64,000 bases of DNA, from NCBI GenBank assembly GCA_024398135.1, contig CP073750.1, positions 496,001 through 560,000 of the forward strand. The letters run 5' to 3'. This document shows positions 18,042 to 26,636 of this stretch, piece after piece. A program made the position numbers and the translations under genes. The DNA comes from a bacterium SCSIO 12643 (GTDB taxonomy: Bacteria > Bacteroidota > Bacteroidia > Flavobacteriales_G > Salibacteraceae). Within the stretch, counting starts at the first letter, position 1, and each line of letters begins with the position of its first letter. Under the pieces are notes generated by a model that had not been told where the DNA came from, searched no databases, and worked only from the letters and a program-made list of their open reading frames with translations.

Positions 18042-19391
18042 CTATTCGTCTTTCCAGTTTAATCTATCCGCCTGAGCAAATTGCCAAGGTGCTCCGTTGT
18101 TTTCGATGTTGGTGTAAACCGCATTTAACTCAGATGGTCCTTGCGATTCTTCCATCACTAAATATCTTCTTAAGTCAATGATAATAGATGCCGGATCAAT
18201 CAAAACCGGACAAGCTTCCGTACAGGCATTACATGTAGTACAAGCCCAAAGTTCTTCTGGTTTGATATAATCATTTAATAATGACTTACCATCATCATAA
18301 TCTGCTCCATTTTTATCTATGTTTTGCCCCACTTCTTCCAAACGATCACGTGTATCCATCATGATCTTACGAGGCGACAATAACTTACCTGTGAGGTTTG
18401 CCGGACATACTGAAGTACATCTTCCGCACTCTGTACAGGTATACGAATCCATCAATTGTTTCCAGTTTAAATCCTGAACATCTTTGGCTCCAAATCTTTC
18501 CGGCACAGCGTCCTCCGCTCCAGCAGGAGGTGCTGCATATGGATCTGCAGAAGGATCGAACATCATTTCAACCTCTTTGGTTACAGACTCCAAATTGTTT
18601 AATTCTGTCTTAGGCTCCAATTTCGCATAGAACGTATTTGGGAAAGCCAAAATAATGTGGAAGTGTTTAGAATATGGTAAGTAATTCAGGAACAACATAA
18701 TTCCTATGATATGAAACCACCAGGCACCTCTTTCAATATAATGTAGTGCATCCAGATTTTCCGGCATTAATCCGGTTAAAAACTGGCTTACGGCAAACTT
18801 ACCATCTAATCCCAAAGCATACTTTGACAATCCAGCAGCTTCTAATTGGTCTACAGGGGTAGCCATTAAAACCTGATCAGCAGCGTTCATAATTAGCAAA
18901 GCTGACATTAATACAAACTCAATGTATAAAATGTACAAAGCATCATTTTTAGCCCAACCTTTCATTTCCTTACTCCAGAAACGTGGAATCTTAACCACCA
19001 TTCTTCGAATCCAGAATACTGTAACGCCAACGATTACCAAAACCGCCAGAACTTCAAAGAAGTTAATGATCATAAAGTAAAAATCACCTAATACAGAATG
19101 AAACAATCTATGTGTTCCGAAAATTCCATCCAAAATGATTTCTAAAACTTCAATATTGATTAGGATAAATCCTACATAAACAAATAGATGTAATAATCCT
19201 GCGACCGGACGTGCACTCATCTTAGATTGTCCCATAGCTACTCGAGCCATGGTCTTCCATCTCTCGTCTTTGCGATCAGAACGATCAATATCTTTACCTA
19301 AAAGAATGTTTCTTCGAATAACACCCACCTTTTTGGCAAACACATAAATCCCCGCTGCCAGAATAATTATAAAAATTACCGAACTTATCAT
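18042..19391 (-). CDS. Membrane-bound 4Fe-4S protein (HdrE/NarI-like N-terminus plus ferredoxin domain)
   Basis: A 449-residue protein. The N-terminal 250 residues hold about six membrane helices with conserved histidines (GLLHLFVYVGF, THRLFHSV, AWWFHIIGIM, YSKHFH) suited to b-type heme ligation, as in the NarI family. The C-terminal domain has two CxxCxxCxxxCP sets, YTCTECGRCTSVCP and WACTTCNACTEACP, binding two 4Fe-4S clusters. It would pass electrons between the quinone pool and the CCG protein encoded 89 bases downstream. The preceding MCE gene ends eight bases upstream of its start, so it is in the same operon. Confidence 0.88.
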   Translation of the reverse strand: MISSVIFIIILAAGIYVFAKKVGVIRRNILLGKDIDRSDRKDERWKTMARVAMGQSKMSARPVAGLLHLFVYVGFILINIEVLEIILDGIFGTHRLFHSVLGDFYFMIINFFEVLAVLVIVGVTVFWIRRMVVKIPRFWSKEMKGWAKNDALYILYIEFVLMSALLIMNAADQVLMATPVDQLEAAGLSKYALGLDGKFAVSQFLTGLMPENLDALHYIERGAWWFHIIGIMLFLNYLPYSKHFHIILAFPNTFYAKLEPKTELNNLESVTKEVEMMFDPSADPYAAPPAGAEDAVPERFGAKDVQDLNWKQLMDSYTCTECGRCTSVCPANLTGKLLSPRKIMMDTRDRLEEVGQNIDKNGADYDDGKSLLNDYIKPEELWACTTCNACTEACPVLIDPASIIIDLRRYLVMEESQGPSELNAVYTNIENNGAPWQFAQADRLNWKDE

Positions 19392-19399
19392 ACCTCTCT

Positions 19400-20308
19400 C
19401 TAATTATCAGATTCGTTTTTTTCCTCTTTGTCTTTTCCTCCCCAGATAGAAAAGTGAACATAGCGTTTTGGATGCTCTTTCATGTCTTTAAGTAGCAAAT
19501 CCAAATCTATAGCTGACTGATTGAGGTTCGTATATAGCGAACTATCATTCAACATCTTGCTCATGGTTCCTGTTCCATTGTTGACCTTTTCCATCGCCTC
19601 TTTCATTTGAAGCAAAGCCAAATTCGCATTTTCTAACATCTTTTTGATATCCGCCTGACTCAACGAATCGCTTAAAGCAGACATATTTTTTAAGCTATTC
19701 GAAATATGCGCGTTATTATCTTCTAAATTTTGAGTGATTGAAGCTGCATTACTGGTAATGGCATGGATGTTTTTTCGCTCATTTTCCAACATAGAATTCA
19801 CCGTCACAAAGGTTTGATTCACATTGGTTAATAAATCTTTTACAGCGGTCATTGTAGAATCATATTTCACCTTAAGCGGCTCAAATCTGTTCTCTACCTC
19901 AGCCATCATACTCACAGCTTCCTGACTTACTAAAGTATCCCCGGATGCCACATATTGATCTGAACTCTGGATTAAAAGGTTAATCGCTTTTGATCCAAAA
20001 ATATCCGTACTTAAAATTTGGGCTACTGTATTTTTTGTGATTTGAATAGATTCGTTAACTACAACATACTCTACTAAAAGTTTCCCATCTCCACCACTCG
20101 CAAACGTGATCTTTCTTACTCTTCCTATCGGGAATCCATTAAGTACCACTTTACTTCCAACATGGAGGCCTTCCACATCATCATATACAGAGTATAAGAC
20201 AGTACCTTCATTGAGCAGGCTATTTCCCTTTAAATAATTAAAACCGAAATACGCAACTACAAGACCTGCAATCGATAATATACCTACTTTAATTTCTTTA
20301 ACTCCCAT
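19400..20308 (-). CDS. MlaD/MCE-domain protein
   Basis: A 302-residue protein with an N-terminal anchor helix (residues 8-24), an MCE domain (about 38-115, with YSVYDDVEGLHVGSKVVLNGFPIGRV) and a long C-terminal coiled coil (about 145-270). MCE proteins form hexameric periplasmic rings that move phospholipids or other lipids between membranes. The MlaE/MlaF permease and ATPase are not adjacent. It sits between a cell-wall amidase and the Fe-S pair, opposite lptD, so the block is concerned with the cell envelope. Confidence 0.88.
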   Translation of the reverse strand: MGVKEIKVGILSIAGLVVAYFGFNYLKGNSLLNEGTVLYSVYDDVEGLHVGSKVVLNGFPIGRVRKITFASGGDGKLLVEYVVVNESIQITKNTVAQILSTDIFGSKAINLLIQSSDQYVASGDTLVSQEAVSMMAEVENRFEPLKVKYDSTMTAVKDLLTNVNQTFVTVNSMLENERKNIHAITSNAASITQNLEDNNAHISNSLKNMSALSDSLSQADIKKMLENANLALLQMKEAMEKVNNGTGTMSKMLNDSSLYTNLNQSAIDLDLLLKDMKEHPKRYVHFSIWGGKDKEEKNESDN

Positions 20309-20365
20309 CTAGAAAAAATAATTTCCAAAGTTGACAAATTTCGTGAAATTACCGAATGAAAACTA

Positions 20366-21553
20366 CTATTTATTTTGGTTAATGATATTCTCAGCTTCTT
20401 TTAGATTGATTTCTTTTCCTTTGTAAAACACTACGATATAAGCGTCTTTAAATGCTTCCTTTCGTAATTCTCTTTGGAAAGCAACAGCGTCTTCAAAATT
20501 GGAAAAATGGCCTAAAAAATATCGATACTTTCCATTTTTCTCGATCATTGAAATATCGCTATATCCTTTAAAGTTGTAACTCTTTAATTCCAGTTTTTTT
20601 GTAGATAATGCCACCTGAACTCTATAATCAATTCCTTCAACTGTTTTCATCTCAGGTTTTAAATCCAGATTTGTTGGAGTTGATGCATTGGGATTGATAT
20701 CTGTTTTAACAGGATCTTCTTTTGCTTCCTGCTTTGGAGTCGAGCCAGTTTTAGGTTTGGATGTATCTACACCCTCCATTTCAGTTTTATAATCTCTAAA
20801 AGCTCTATAAATGGCAGAAGCCATATACACTTTACCATTTTCTGAATTTAGAAAATCCTCCTCGCTATTGTTACTGATAAAACCCAACTCAATTAAAACA
20901 CTAGGCATCAATGTATATGAAATTACCCAATAACCTGCTTGCTTTACCCCTCTATTTTTTCTTCCCACACGATGTTCAAACTGCTGCTGTACTTTATTGG
21001 CAAACAAAATACTTTGCTCCAAATATTGACTTTGCATCATCGTTAAAGCAATCATACTTTCCGGAGAATTAGGATCAAATCCAGCGTAGTTTTCTTCGTA
21101 ATCCTCCTCTAAGTAAATCACCTGATTCTCGCGCTTTGCCACTTCCATGTTGGCTTTGGATTTGTGCATTCCGATCACATAAGTTTCTGCTCCGTATGCA
21201 GATGCATTTCCATTCGTATTACAGTGGATCGAAATAAAAAGGTCTGCTTTAGCTTCGTTGGCAATTTTCGTTCTTTCGCGCAATTCAACAAAATTGTCCG
21301 AATCCCGGGTCATAATCACCTCTACGTTATCGTAATACTTTAAGATGTATTCTCTTACTTTTAGACTTACATCAAGCGCTAAATCCGCCTCCGTATCCGA
21401 ATGTCTACCTGTCCCAATCGCCCCCGGGTCTTTTCCTCCGTGTCCTGCATCAATAATGACTCTTTTAATTTGGTAACCAGTAGGAGTTTGCCCCAATAGA
21501 AATATAGGGAAAACCAAGCCAATCAGGACAATAACTAAAAATTTCGTCTTCAT
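20366..21553 (-). CDS. N-acetylmuramoyl-L-alanine amidase with C-terminal SPOR-like domain
   Basis: A 395-residue exported zinc amidase that cuts the MurNAc-L-Ala bond. A signal peptide (MKTKFLVIVLIGLVFPIFLLG) is followed by an Amidase_3 domain. Zinc and catalytic residues are visible in IDAGHGGKDPGA, in the conserved Glu of DTEADLALDV, in FISIHCN and in VLIELGFISN. A Thr/Pro/Lys linker (about 255-300) leads to a SPOR-like domain (about 308-380, YRVQVALSTKK to YFLGHFSNFEDA), which would recruit it to denuded septal peptidoglycan. It is the first gene of the run that includes the MCE and Fe-S genes and is divergent from lptD. Confidence 0.92.
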   Translation of the reverse strand: MKTKFLVIVLIGLVFPIFLLGQTPTGYQIKRVIIDAGHGGKDPGAIGTGRHSDTEADLALDVSLKVREYILKYYDNVEVIMTRDSDNFVELRERTKIANEAKADLFISIHCNTNGNASAYGAETYVIGMHKSKANMEVAKRENQVIYLEEDYEENYAGFDPNSPESMIALTMMQSQYLEQSILFANKVQQQFEHRVGRKNRGVKQAGYWVISYTLMPSVLIELGFISNNSEEDFLNSENGKVYMASAIYRAFRDYKTEMEGVDTSKPKTGSTPKQEAKEDPVKTDINPNASTPTNLDLKPEMKTVEGIDYRVQVALSTKKLELKSYNFKGYSDISMIEKNGKYRYFLGHFSNFEDAVAFQRELRKEAFKDAYIVVFYKGKEINLKEAENIINQNK

Positions 21554-21584
21554 TTAAATTTTCTTTCTTTCAAATTGTTAAGAA

Positions 21585-21616
21585 TTGCTGTTACCATAAT
21601 CGAATTCTTAGTTTTG
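21585..21616 (+). promoter_or_regulatory. Promoter candidate for lptD
   Basis: TTG (21585-21587) and TAGTTTTG (21609-21616) are 21 bases apart, matching the Bacteroidota consensus with a slightly long spacer. The predicted transcript start is about 35 bases before the TTG start codon of lptD. Confidence 0.45.
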
Positions 21617-21654
21617 CAGCATCAAATTTATTGTAACAAAAATATTCGGTTAAA

Positions 21655-24360
21655 TTGTTTCGCATCTTCAACCTGTATAAAATAATTCACGTTTTGCTGT
21701 TAATTGTTATGGTATTCAAATGCAATGTTATCAATGCATATGCCAACAATTCAGGGGATGATATTTCAACGCCACCAACCGAAAAAGATTATACCGTTGA
21801 GGACTTCCAAGAGGATTTCATTTTATACAATGATAGTGTTGAACGTGTAAAAGGCGATACTATTCCATTTGACTCGGCAAGAATAGATTCTCTTAAAGAA
21901 ATTATTAAGAATCCAAAGAAAGCAGAATCTACATTTAAATCTAAAGTCACGTATCATGGCGATGATTCTATTATGATTGATAATCGTCATAATAAAGCCT
22001 ATATGTGGGGAAATGCCTGGGTAAAATATGAACAGATTGAACTCCAGGCCGACTATCTGGAAATTGATTTTGAAAATAATGAGGTCTATGCCAAGGGGCT
22101 GCCGGATTCTACAGGGAAACTACAAAACACCCCTGTTTTTATTGAAAAAGGTCAGGAGTACAAGTCGGGTGAAATGGTATACAACTTCAAGAGTAAAAAA
22201 GGTCTAATTAAAAAGATTACAACTCAGGAAGCCAGTGGTTACATTCATGGAGAAAAAGTAAAAATGGCTTCTCAGGATGTGTTTTATATCAAAAACGGAC
22301 GCTACACCACTTGTGAATTGGATCATCCGCACTACTATATCCAGTCTAAAAAACTAAAAATCATCAATAATGATAAAATTGTAACGGGACCGGCTTATAT
22401 GGCTGTTGAAGATGTTCCTACATTTTTGGCCATGCCATTTGGTTTCTTTCCGAATCAAGATAAAAGAACTTCTGGTATTCTTATTCCTGCTGTGGGTAGT
22501 TCACAAACCAAAGGTTTTAGCTTAACAGATGGCGGTTATTATTTTGGTTTTAGTGATCAATTTGATTTGACCTTCCAGGGGGATGTCTATTCTGATGGAA
22601 GTTGGTCCGGGAGAGCCTTAGCCAATTATAAAACTCGTTATAAAAGAAACGGATCACTTCGTGCGAGTTATACCAACAACAAAGAAGGGGACAAAGACGA
22701 CCCCAACGCGGTAATTAGAAAATCATTCTTCGTCAACTGGCGCCATACTCAGGATCCTAAAGCAAAACCAAACAGTACGTTTACTGCAATGGTAAATATT
22801 GGTAGTAGTGATTATTTCCAAAACGATTTAAATACTTCAAGTAGTAATTTCTTACGAAATGAGTATACCTCTAACATCACCTATACGCAGAAATTCAGAC
22901 AAAGTCCATTTACGGCTACGGTTAACGCCAGTCACAACCAAAATAACCAGGATTCTATTATCAACTTCGTATTACCAGAGGTTAACTTAACCATGGCCAG
23001 AATTTATCCATTGAAAAGAAAAAACAAAATCGGTAGAGATAAATGGTACGAGAAAATTGGGGTAACCTACTCGGGTGGATTTAAAAATGAACTTTCTACA
23101 AAAATCACTAATATATTTCCTACTGCCGATTCTGAAAACCAGCCAATGACTCCTGCTGATATTATTGGTGATTTTAATAATGGAGTAAGACATCGAGTGA
23201 ATACAAGTACTTCATTGAAGTTAGGCCATTTAAATGTTTCTCCGGGAGTCGCTTACAGTGAAACCTGGTACTTTAAATCCGTTAACCAGGAATACGACAC
23301 TGCAAATAATATAATTAGAGATACCATACCTGGGTTTAGTCGTTTTGGAAGTTTAAATCTAAATACCTCTATGTCAACAAAATTATACGGGATTTTTGCC
23401 TTTAAAGGAGAACGTATCAAAGCAATTCGTCATACCATGACCCCAGCTGTAACTTTTTCTTATCAACCTAACTTAAGTAAAATCCACCCGGAATACTTTG
23501 GAGAAAGAACCGATACTGCAGGTAATACTACAACCTATAATGTTTTTGAAGGATCTGTATATGGTACGCCAAATGGAAGTGAAATGGGACTGGTTTCATT
23601 TCAACTGCAAAACATTGTAGAAATGAAACACAAAAAACGTAATGACACTACCGATAAGTATACCAATGTAAATTTATTAGATGCATGGAATTTTAGTACA
23701 TCCTATAATATGCTAGCTGATTCTTTTAATTGGCAACCAATGCGAATGGACATTAGATCCAGAGTTGGAAAGTTTGTAAATTTAGTGGTAGGGTCTACCT
23801 CCGATTTCTATGGATTAAAAACTGATCCTGAGACGGAAAAAGTTTCAAGAAGTACTAATTTCCATTACAACCAAACCGGTAAATTTTTAAGATTAACTCA
23901 ATTAAGAACCAGTGTAGGTTTATCCTTGTCAGGTGAGTCTTTGGGGACCACTAAACAAAATGAAGAAATAGATCGTATTAAAGCACCTCAGGATGAAAAT
24001 ACCATTTATGAGGAAGAACGCTATGTAAACTTTAATGTGCCATGGGATCTAAAAGTGAATTACGTATTGACCTATAATAAACCTCTAGATGAAGTTACCG
24101 TAGTTAACTCACTTACCTTCTCAGGTAGTATTAACCTAACTCCTGGATGGAAAGTTAGAATGCGTTCTTCTTACGATTTTGACCAAAACAAACTGGGATA
24201 TACAGCTTTAGATATTTATCGTGATTTACACTGCTGGCAAATTGATGTAAATGTGATTCCTTTTGGTTCCAGAAAGAGTTTTATGGTGAACGTCAAAGTA
24301 AAACAAGGGTTCTTACAAGATCTGAAGCTGACTCGTAATAGCAGATGGTTCGATAACTAA
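21655..24360 (+). CDS. lptD: LPS assembly outer-membrane protein LptD
   Basis: This is the 901-residue outer-membrane translocon that places LPS in the outer leaflet. An N-terminal OstA/LptA-type jellyroll (about 95-215, YMWGNAWVKYEQIELQADYL then GEMVYNFKSKKGLIKKI) docks the periplasmic bridge. The rest is a large barrel (about 240-895) with GPAYMAVEDVPTFLAMPFGFFP, which is typical of Bacteroidota LptD. A TTG start at 21655 is chosen because it restores a full signal peptide (FNLYKIIHVLLLIVMVF); the first in-frame ATG (21709) would cut it in half. The barrel ends DLKLTRNSRWFDN. Confidence 0.92.
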   Translation: MFRIFNLYKIIHVLLLIVMVFKCNVINAYANNSGDDISTPPTEKDYTVEDFQEDFILYNDSVERVKGDTIPFDSARIDSLKEIIKNPKKAESTFKSKVTYHGDDSIMIDNRHNKAYMWGNAWVKYEQIELQADYLEIDFENNEVYAKGLPDSTGKLQNTPVFIEKGQEYKSGEMVYNFKSKKGLIKKITTQEASGYIHGEKVKMASQDVFYIKNGRYTTCELDHPHYYIQSKKLKIINNDKIVTGPAYMAVEDVPTFLAMPFGFFPNQDKRTSGILIPAVGSSQTKGFSLTDGGYYFGFSDQFDLTFQGDVYSDGSWSGRALANYKTRYKRNGSLRASYTNNKEGDKDDPNAVIRKSFFVNWRHTQDPKAKPNSTFTAMVNIGSSDYFQNDLNTSSSNFLRNEYTSNITYTQKFRQSPFTATVNASHNQNNQDSIINFVLPEVNLTMARIYPLKRKNKIGRDKWYEKIGVTYSGGFKNELSTKITNIFPTADSENQPMTPADIIGDFNNGVRHRVNTSTSLKLGHLNVSPGVAYSETWYFKSVNQEYDTANNIIRDTIPGFSRFGSLNLNTSMSTKLYGIFAFKGERIKAIRHTMTPAVTFSYQPNLSKIHPEYFGERTDTAGNTTTYNVFEGSVYGTPNGSEMGLVSFQLQNIVEMKHKKRNDTTDKYTNVNLLDAWNFSTSYNMLADSFNWQPMRMDIRSRVGKFVNLVVGSTSDFYGLKTDPETEKVSRSTNFHYNQTGKFLRLTQLRTSVGLSLSGESLGTTKQNEEIDRIKAPQDENTIYEEERYVNFNVPWDLKVNYVLTYNKPLDEVTVVNSLTFSGSINLTPGWKVRMRSSYDFDQNKLGYTALDIYRDLHCWQIDVNVIPFGSRKSFMVNVKVKQGFLQDLKLTRNSRWFDN

Positions 24361-24365
24361 TAAAA

Positions 24366-24395
24366 AAAAGGGACGGAAGCATTACCCCATCCCTA
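24366..24395 (-). terminator. Terminator of exported msrA
   Basis: GGGAcGG (24370-24376) pairs with CCaTCCC (24387-24393). On the minus strand the hairpin runs into eight T residues just beyond the lptD stop. Confidence 0.6.
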
Positions 24396-24417
24396 TTCTC
24401 ACCTATACTACTACTCT

Positions 24418-25032
24418 CTACTTTAACTGATCTTTAAATACTTTTCTAAATTTTTCTAGCTTAGGTTGTATTACATAGGTACAATATCCTTGATTTGGAT
24501 TGTTACTGTAATAATCCTGATGATAGTTTTCAGCGATCCAAAACTTCGTTAATGGTACCACCTCAGTTACGATTGGATTTGGATATGCTTTCTCTGCATT
24601 TAACTCTTTAATGATTCTTTCAGCTGTCTCCTTTTGATAATCATTGGCATAAAAAATCGCAGATCTATATTGCGTTCCATGATCTGCTCCTTGATAATTG
24701 AGTGTAGTGGGATCGTGTGTTTTAAAAAATACAGCCAGAAGTGTTTCAAAACTTACAATATCCGGATCGTAAGTGATTTTTGCCACTTCAGCATGACCAG
24801 TTTTTCCAGAGGTGACTTCTTTATATGTGGGATTGGCATACGTTCCTCCGGTATATCCACTTTCTACACTATATACTCCTTTTAATTCTTGAAATACGGC
24901 TTCTACACACCAGAAACAACCTGCTCCAAATACTGCTACTTCCATTTTTTTATGATTCATTTCTTTTGTATTGGCCCACAAACTTTGAGCTCCTATTAAT
25001 AATACCGATATTACAATTCCTAGCTTTTTCAT
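24418..25032 (-). CDS. msrA: Peptide-methionine (S)-S-oxide reductase MsrA, exported form
   Basis: MsrA reduces the S form of methionine sulfoxide in proteins. The motif GAGCFWCVE carries the catalytic Cys39, and the family signatures GYTGG, GHAEVAKITYD, HDPTTLN and GTQYRSAIFY are all present. Residues 1-20 (MKKLGIVISVLLIGAQSLWA) form a signal peptide, so this copy acts in the periplasm, where it would repair envelope proteins. A second, leaderless MsrA is encoded at 44.0 kb. The two share the core motifs but diverge elsewhere, so they are not a recent duplication. Confidence 0.95.
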   Translation of the reverse strand: MKKLGIVISVLLIGAQSLWANTKEMNHKKMEVAVFGAGCFWCVEAVFQELKGVYSVESGYTGGTYANPTYKEVTSGKTGHAEVAKITYDPDIVSFETLLAVFFKTHDPTTLNYQGADHGTQYRSAIFYANDYQKETAERIIKELNAEKAYPNPIVTEVVPLTKFWIAENYHQDYYSNNPNQGYCTYVIQPKLEKFRKVFKDQLK

Positions 25033-25130
25033 CTTACTTCAATTTACGTTAAACAAAAATAATAGTTCAAGAGTGGTGGTTAAAAAGAGGAACTACATAC
25101 AGCAGCCCCTCTTCACTTATGGGAGGATGA

Positions 25131-26444
25131 TTAGTTTAATGACAAGGTCACTCTAATACTCTTGTCATTCATAATGTAGGTGTAGCCATCGTTTACCGGA
25201 ATCACTGTTCCGTTTTCATCAGCTCCGGTATTTGGACCGGATTGACGTGGTGGTTGATTCATTCCAAATCCAGGTAATTCATTTACCTCAGTACCTGCAT
25301 CCCATAATTGTACAACTGAAGTGATATCTCCACTTTGTGGAGAATTGCCACTCCAAAGCTCGTATCCATCCTGACCAAATCCATAGAATAAATCATTGGA
25401 TTGAACATACATAGTTGCGATAGATAAGTATTCCCCTTTTGTTGCAGTGAATGTAAATTCATACTTATCTCCAGGGAAAATTGGACCTGGTGCAGATGCC
25501 CCCATCGGGGTATTGAATACACCAGAAGACGTCACACCACTTGCTGTTTCCAAAGCTGTACCTAATACCGATGCATCACCATCTTCAGCTAACGCTTCTA
25601 GTCCTGCAGAACTGTTATCTCCTGACATAAAAACTGGTTTTACGTTAGCTGAATGTACTGCCCAAACTCCCGGTGCAAATGGTGTATTGATCCCTGAATT
25701 CATTTCTAAATAAGCTCCTAATGCTACTGGTGATCCATCTTCAGCTAATGCTTCCAAACCATTTCCAGCATCTGCCATGTTTTCTCTAAAAATAGGATAT
25801 CCTGATTTGTGAACTGACCAAACACCTGGTGCGATTGCGGTGGTACTCCCTGACAAGTTTTCAATTCTAACCACAACTTCATTCGCGTTCGTACCTGCAG
25901 TTAAAGTCACTCTAATCGTGCTAGCTACTGAAGGATATGTGAATCCGTCCATCACATTGGCGATATCACGAACTGTTCCGTTTTCAGCAGGCCCAGTATT
26001 TGGACCGGATTGATTCATCGGTTGATTGGCTCCCGAACCCGGCATTTCATTTACTTCGGTTCCCGCATCCCATAATTTAATTTGTGCGGTTACATCTCCT
26101 GTCACCAATGTCCCATTGTTATATAACGGTAACCCACCTTCATCAGGCGCAAAAAACAAATCATTTGAACCAACAAACATTGTTGCAAAAGACAATCTAC
26201 TATCCTGATCCGCAATTACTGTAAATTCATATGCATTTCCCGGAGCTGCACCTCCTGGCATTGATGCTCCAACCGGAGTATTAAAAATTCCAGATGACTG
26301 ATACATATAAGGTGTTTGAATATTCTCAATCGTTACTTTGAACTTTTGAGTTTCTACACTCGGAGTTTCAGTAGTGTCATCCTTCTTACAAGAAGCCATT
26401 GTAACTGTAGCTGCAGCTACGAATAATAATGCTTTGATTTTCAT
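25131..26444 (-). CDS. Lipoprotein with two spondin-N-like domains
   Basis: A 437-residue lipoprotein (lipobox MASC, Cys19). Domain 1 spans about residues 33-220 and domain 2 about 300-437. Both contain SSGIFNTPVGAS / SSGVFNTPMGAS, SNDLFF / SNDLFY, LWDAGTEVNEMPG / LWDAGTEVNELPG and NQP..QSGPNTG. Between them an APGVW.VH...GLEALAEDG...LG unit is also repeated twice. Spondin_N folds bind carbohydrate or metal in animal F-spondin; in bacteria the role is unknown. The gene stands alone. A -7 match (TACGTTTG on the minus strand, 26471-26478) lies 26 bases before the start codon, with no well-spaced TTG. Confidence 0.8.
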   Translation of the reverse strand: MKIKALLFVAAATVTMASCKKDDTTETPSVETQKFKVTIENIQTPYMYQSSGIFNTPVGASMPGGAAPGNAYEFTVIADQDSRLSFATMFVGSNDLFFAPDEGGLPLYNNGTLVTGDVTAQIKLWDAGTEVNEMPGSGANQPMNQSGPNTGPAENGTVRDIANVMDGFTYPSVASTIRVTLTAGTNANEVVVRIENLSGSTTAIAPGVWSVHKSGYPIFRENMADAGNGLEALAEDGSPVALGAYLEMNSGINTPFAPGVWAVHSANVKPVFMSGDNSSAGLEALAEDGDASVLGTALETASGVTSSGVFNTPMGASAPGPIFPGDKYEFTFTATKGEYLSIATMYVQSNDLFYGFGQDGYELWSGNSPQSGDITSVVQLWDAGTEVNELPGFGMNQPPRQSGPNTGADENGTVIPVNDGYTYIMNDKSIRVTLSLN

Positions 26445-26564
26445 AGTATATTGTTTTTAACTTTATGACACAAACGTACCCGTAGGAAATCACGAGAATA
26501 TCACAAAAGCGTATACAGAATATAGAATCCTCAACTTAGAGTCAATATATTGTCATGAAATGGG

Positions 26565-26598
26565 AAAGGCACTTAAAGAATGATCTCTAAGTGCCTTT
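26565..26598 (-). terminator. Terminator hairpin after the histidine kinase
   Basis: AAAGGCACTTA (26565-26575) pairs perfectly with TAAGTGCCTTT (26588-26598) around 12 bases. It lies about 40 bases after the kinase stop on the minus strand. The T run is short. Confidence 0.6.
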
Positions 26599-26603
26599 AA
26601 ATT

Positions 26604-26621
26604 CAAACGTATATACGTTTG
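26604..26621. repeat. 18-bp perfect palindrome
   Basis: CAAACGTATATACGTTTG is fully self-complementary with no loop. It lies between the kinase stop and the terminator hairpin, about 160 bases upstream of the spondin-lipoprotein start. A loopless palindrome is more like a dimeric-protein binding site than a terminator. Confidence 0.5.
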
Positions 26622-26636
26622 AGGAAGGATCTTTAC

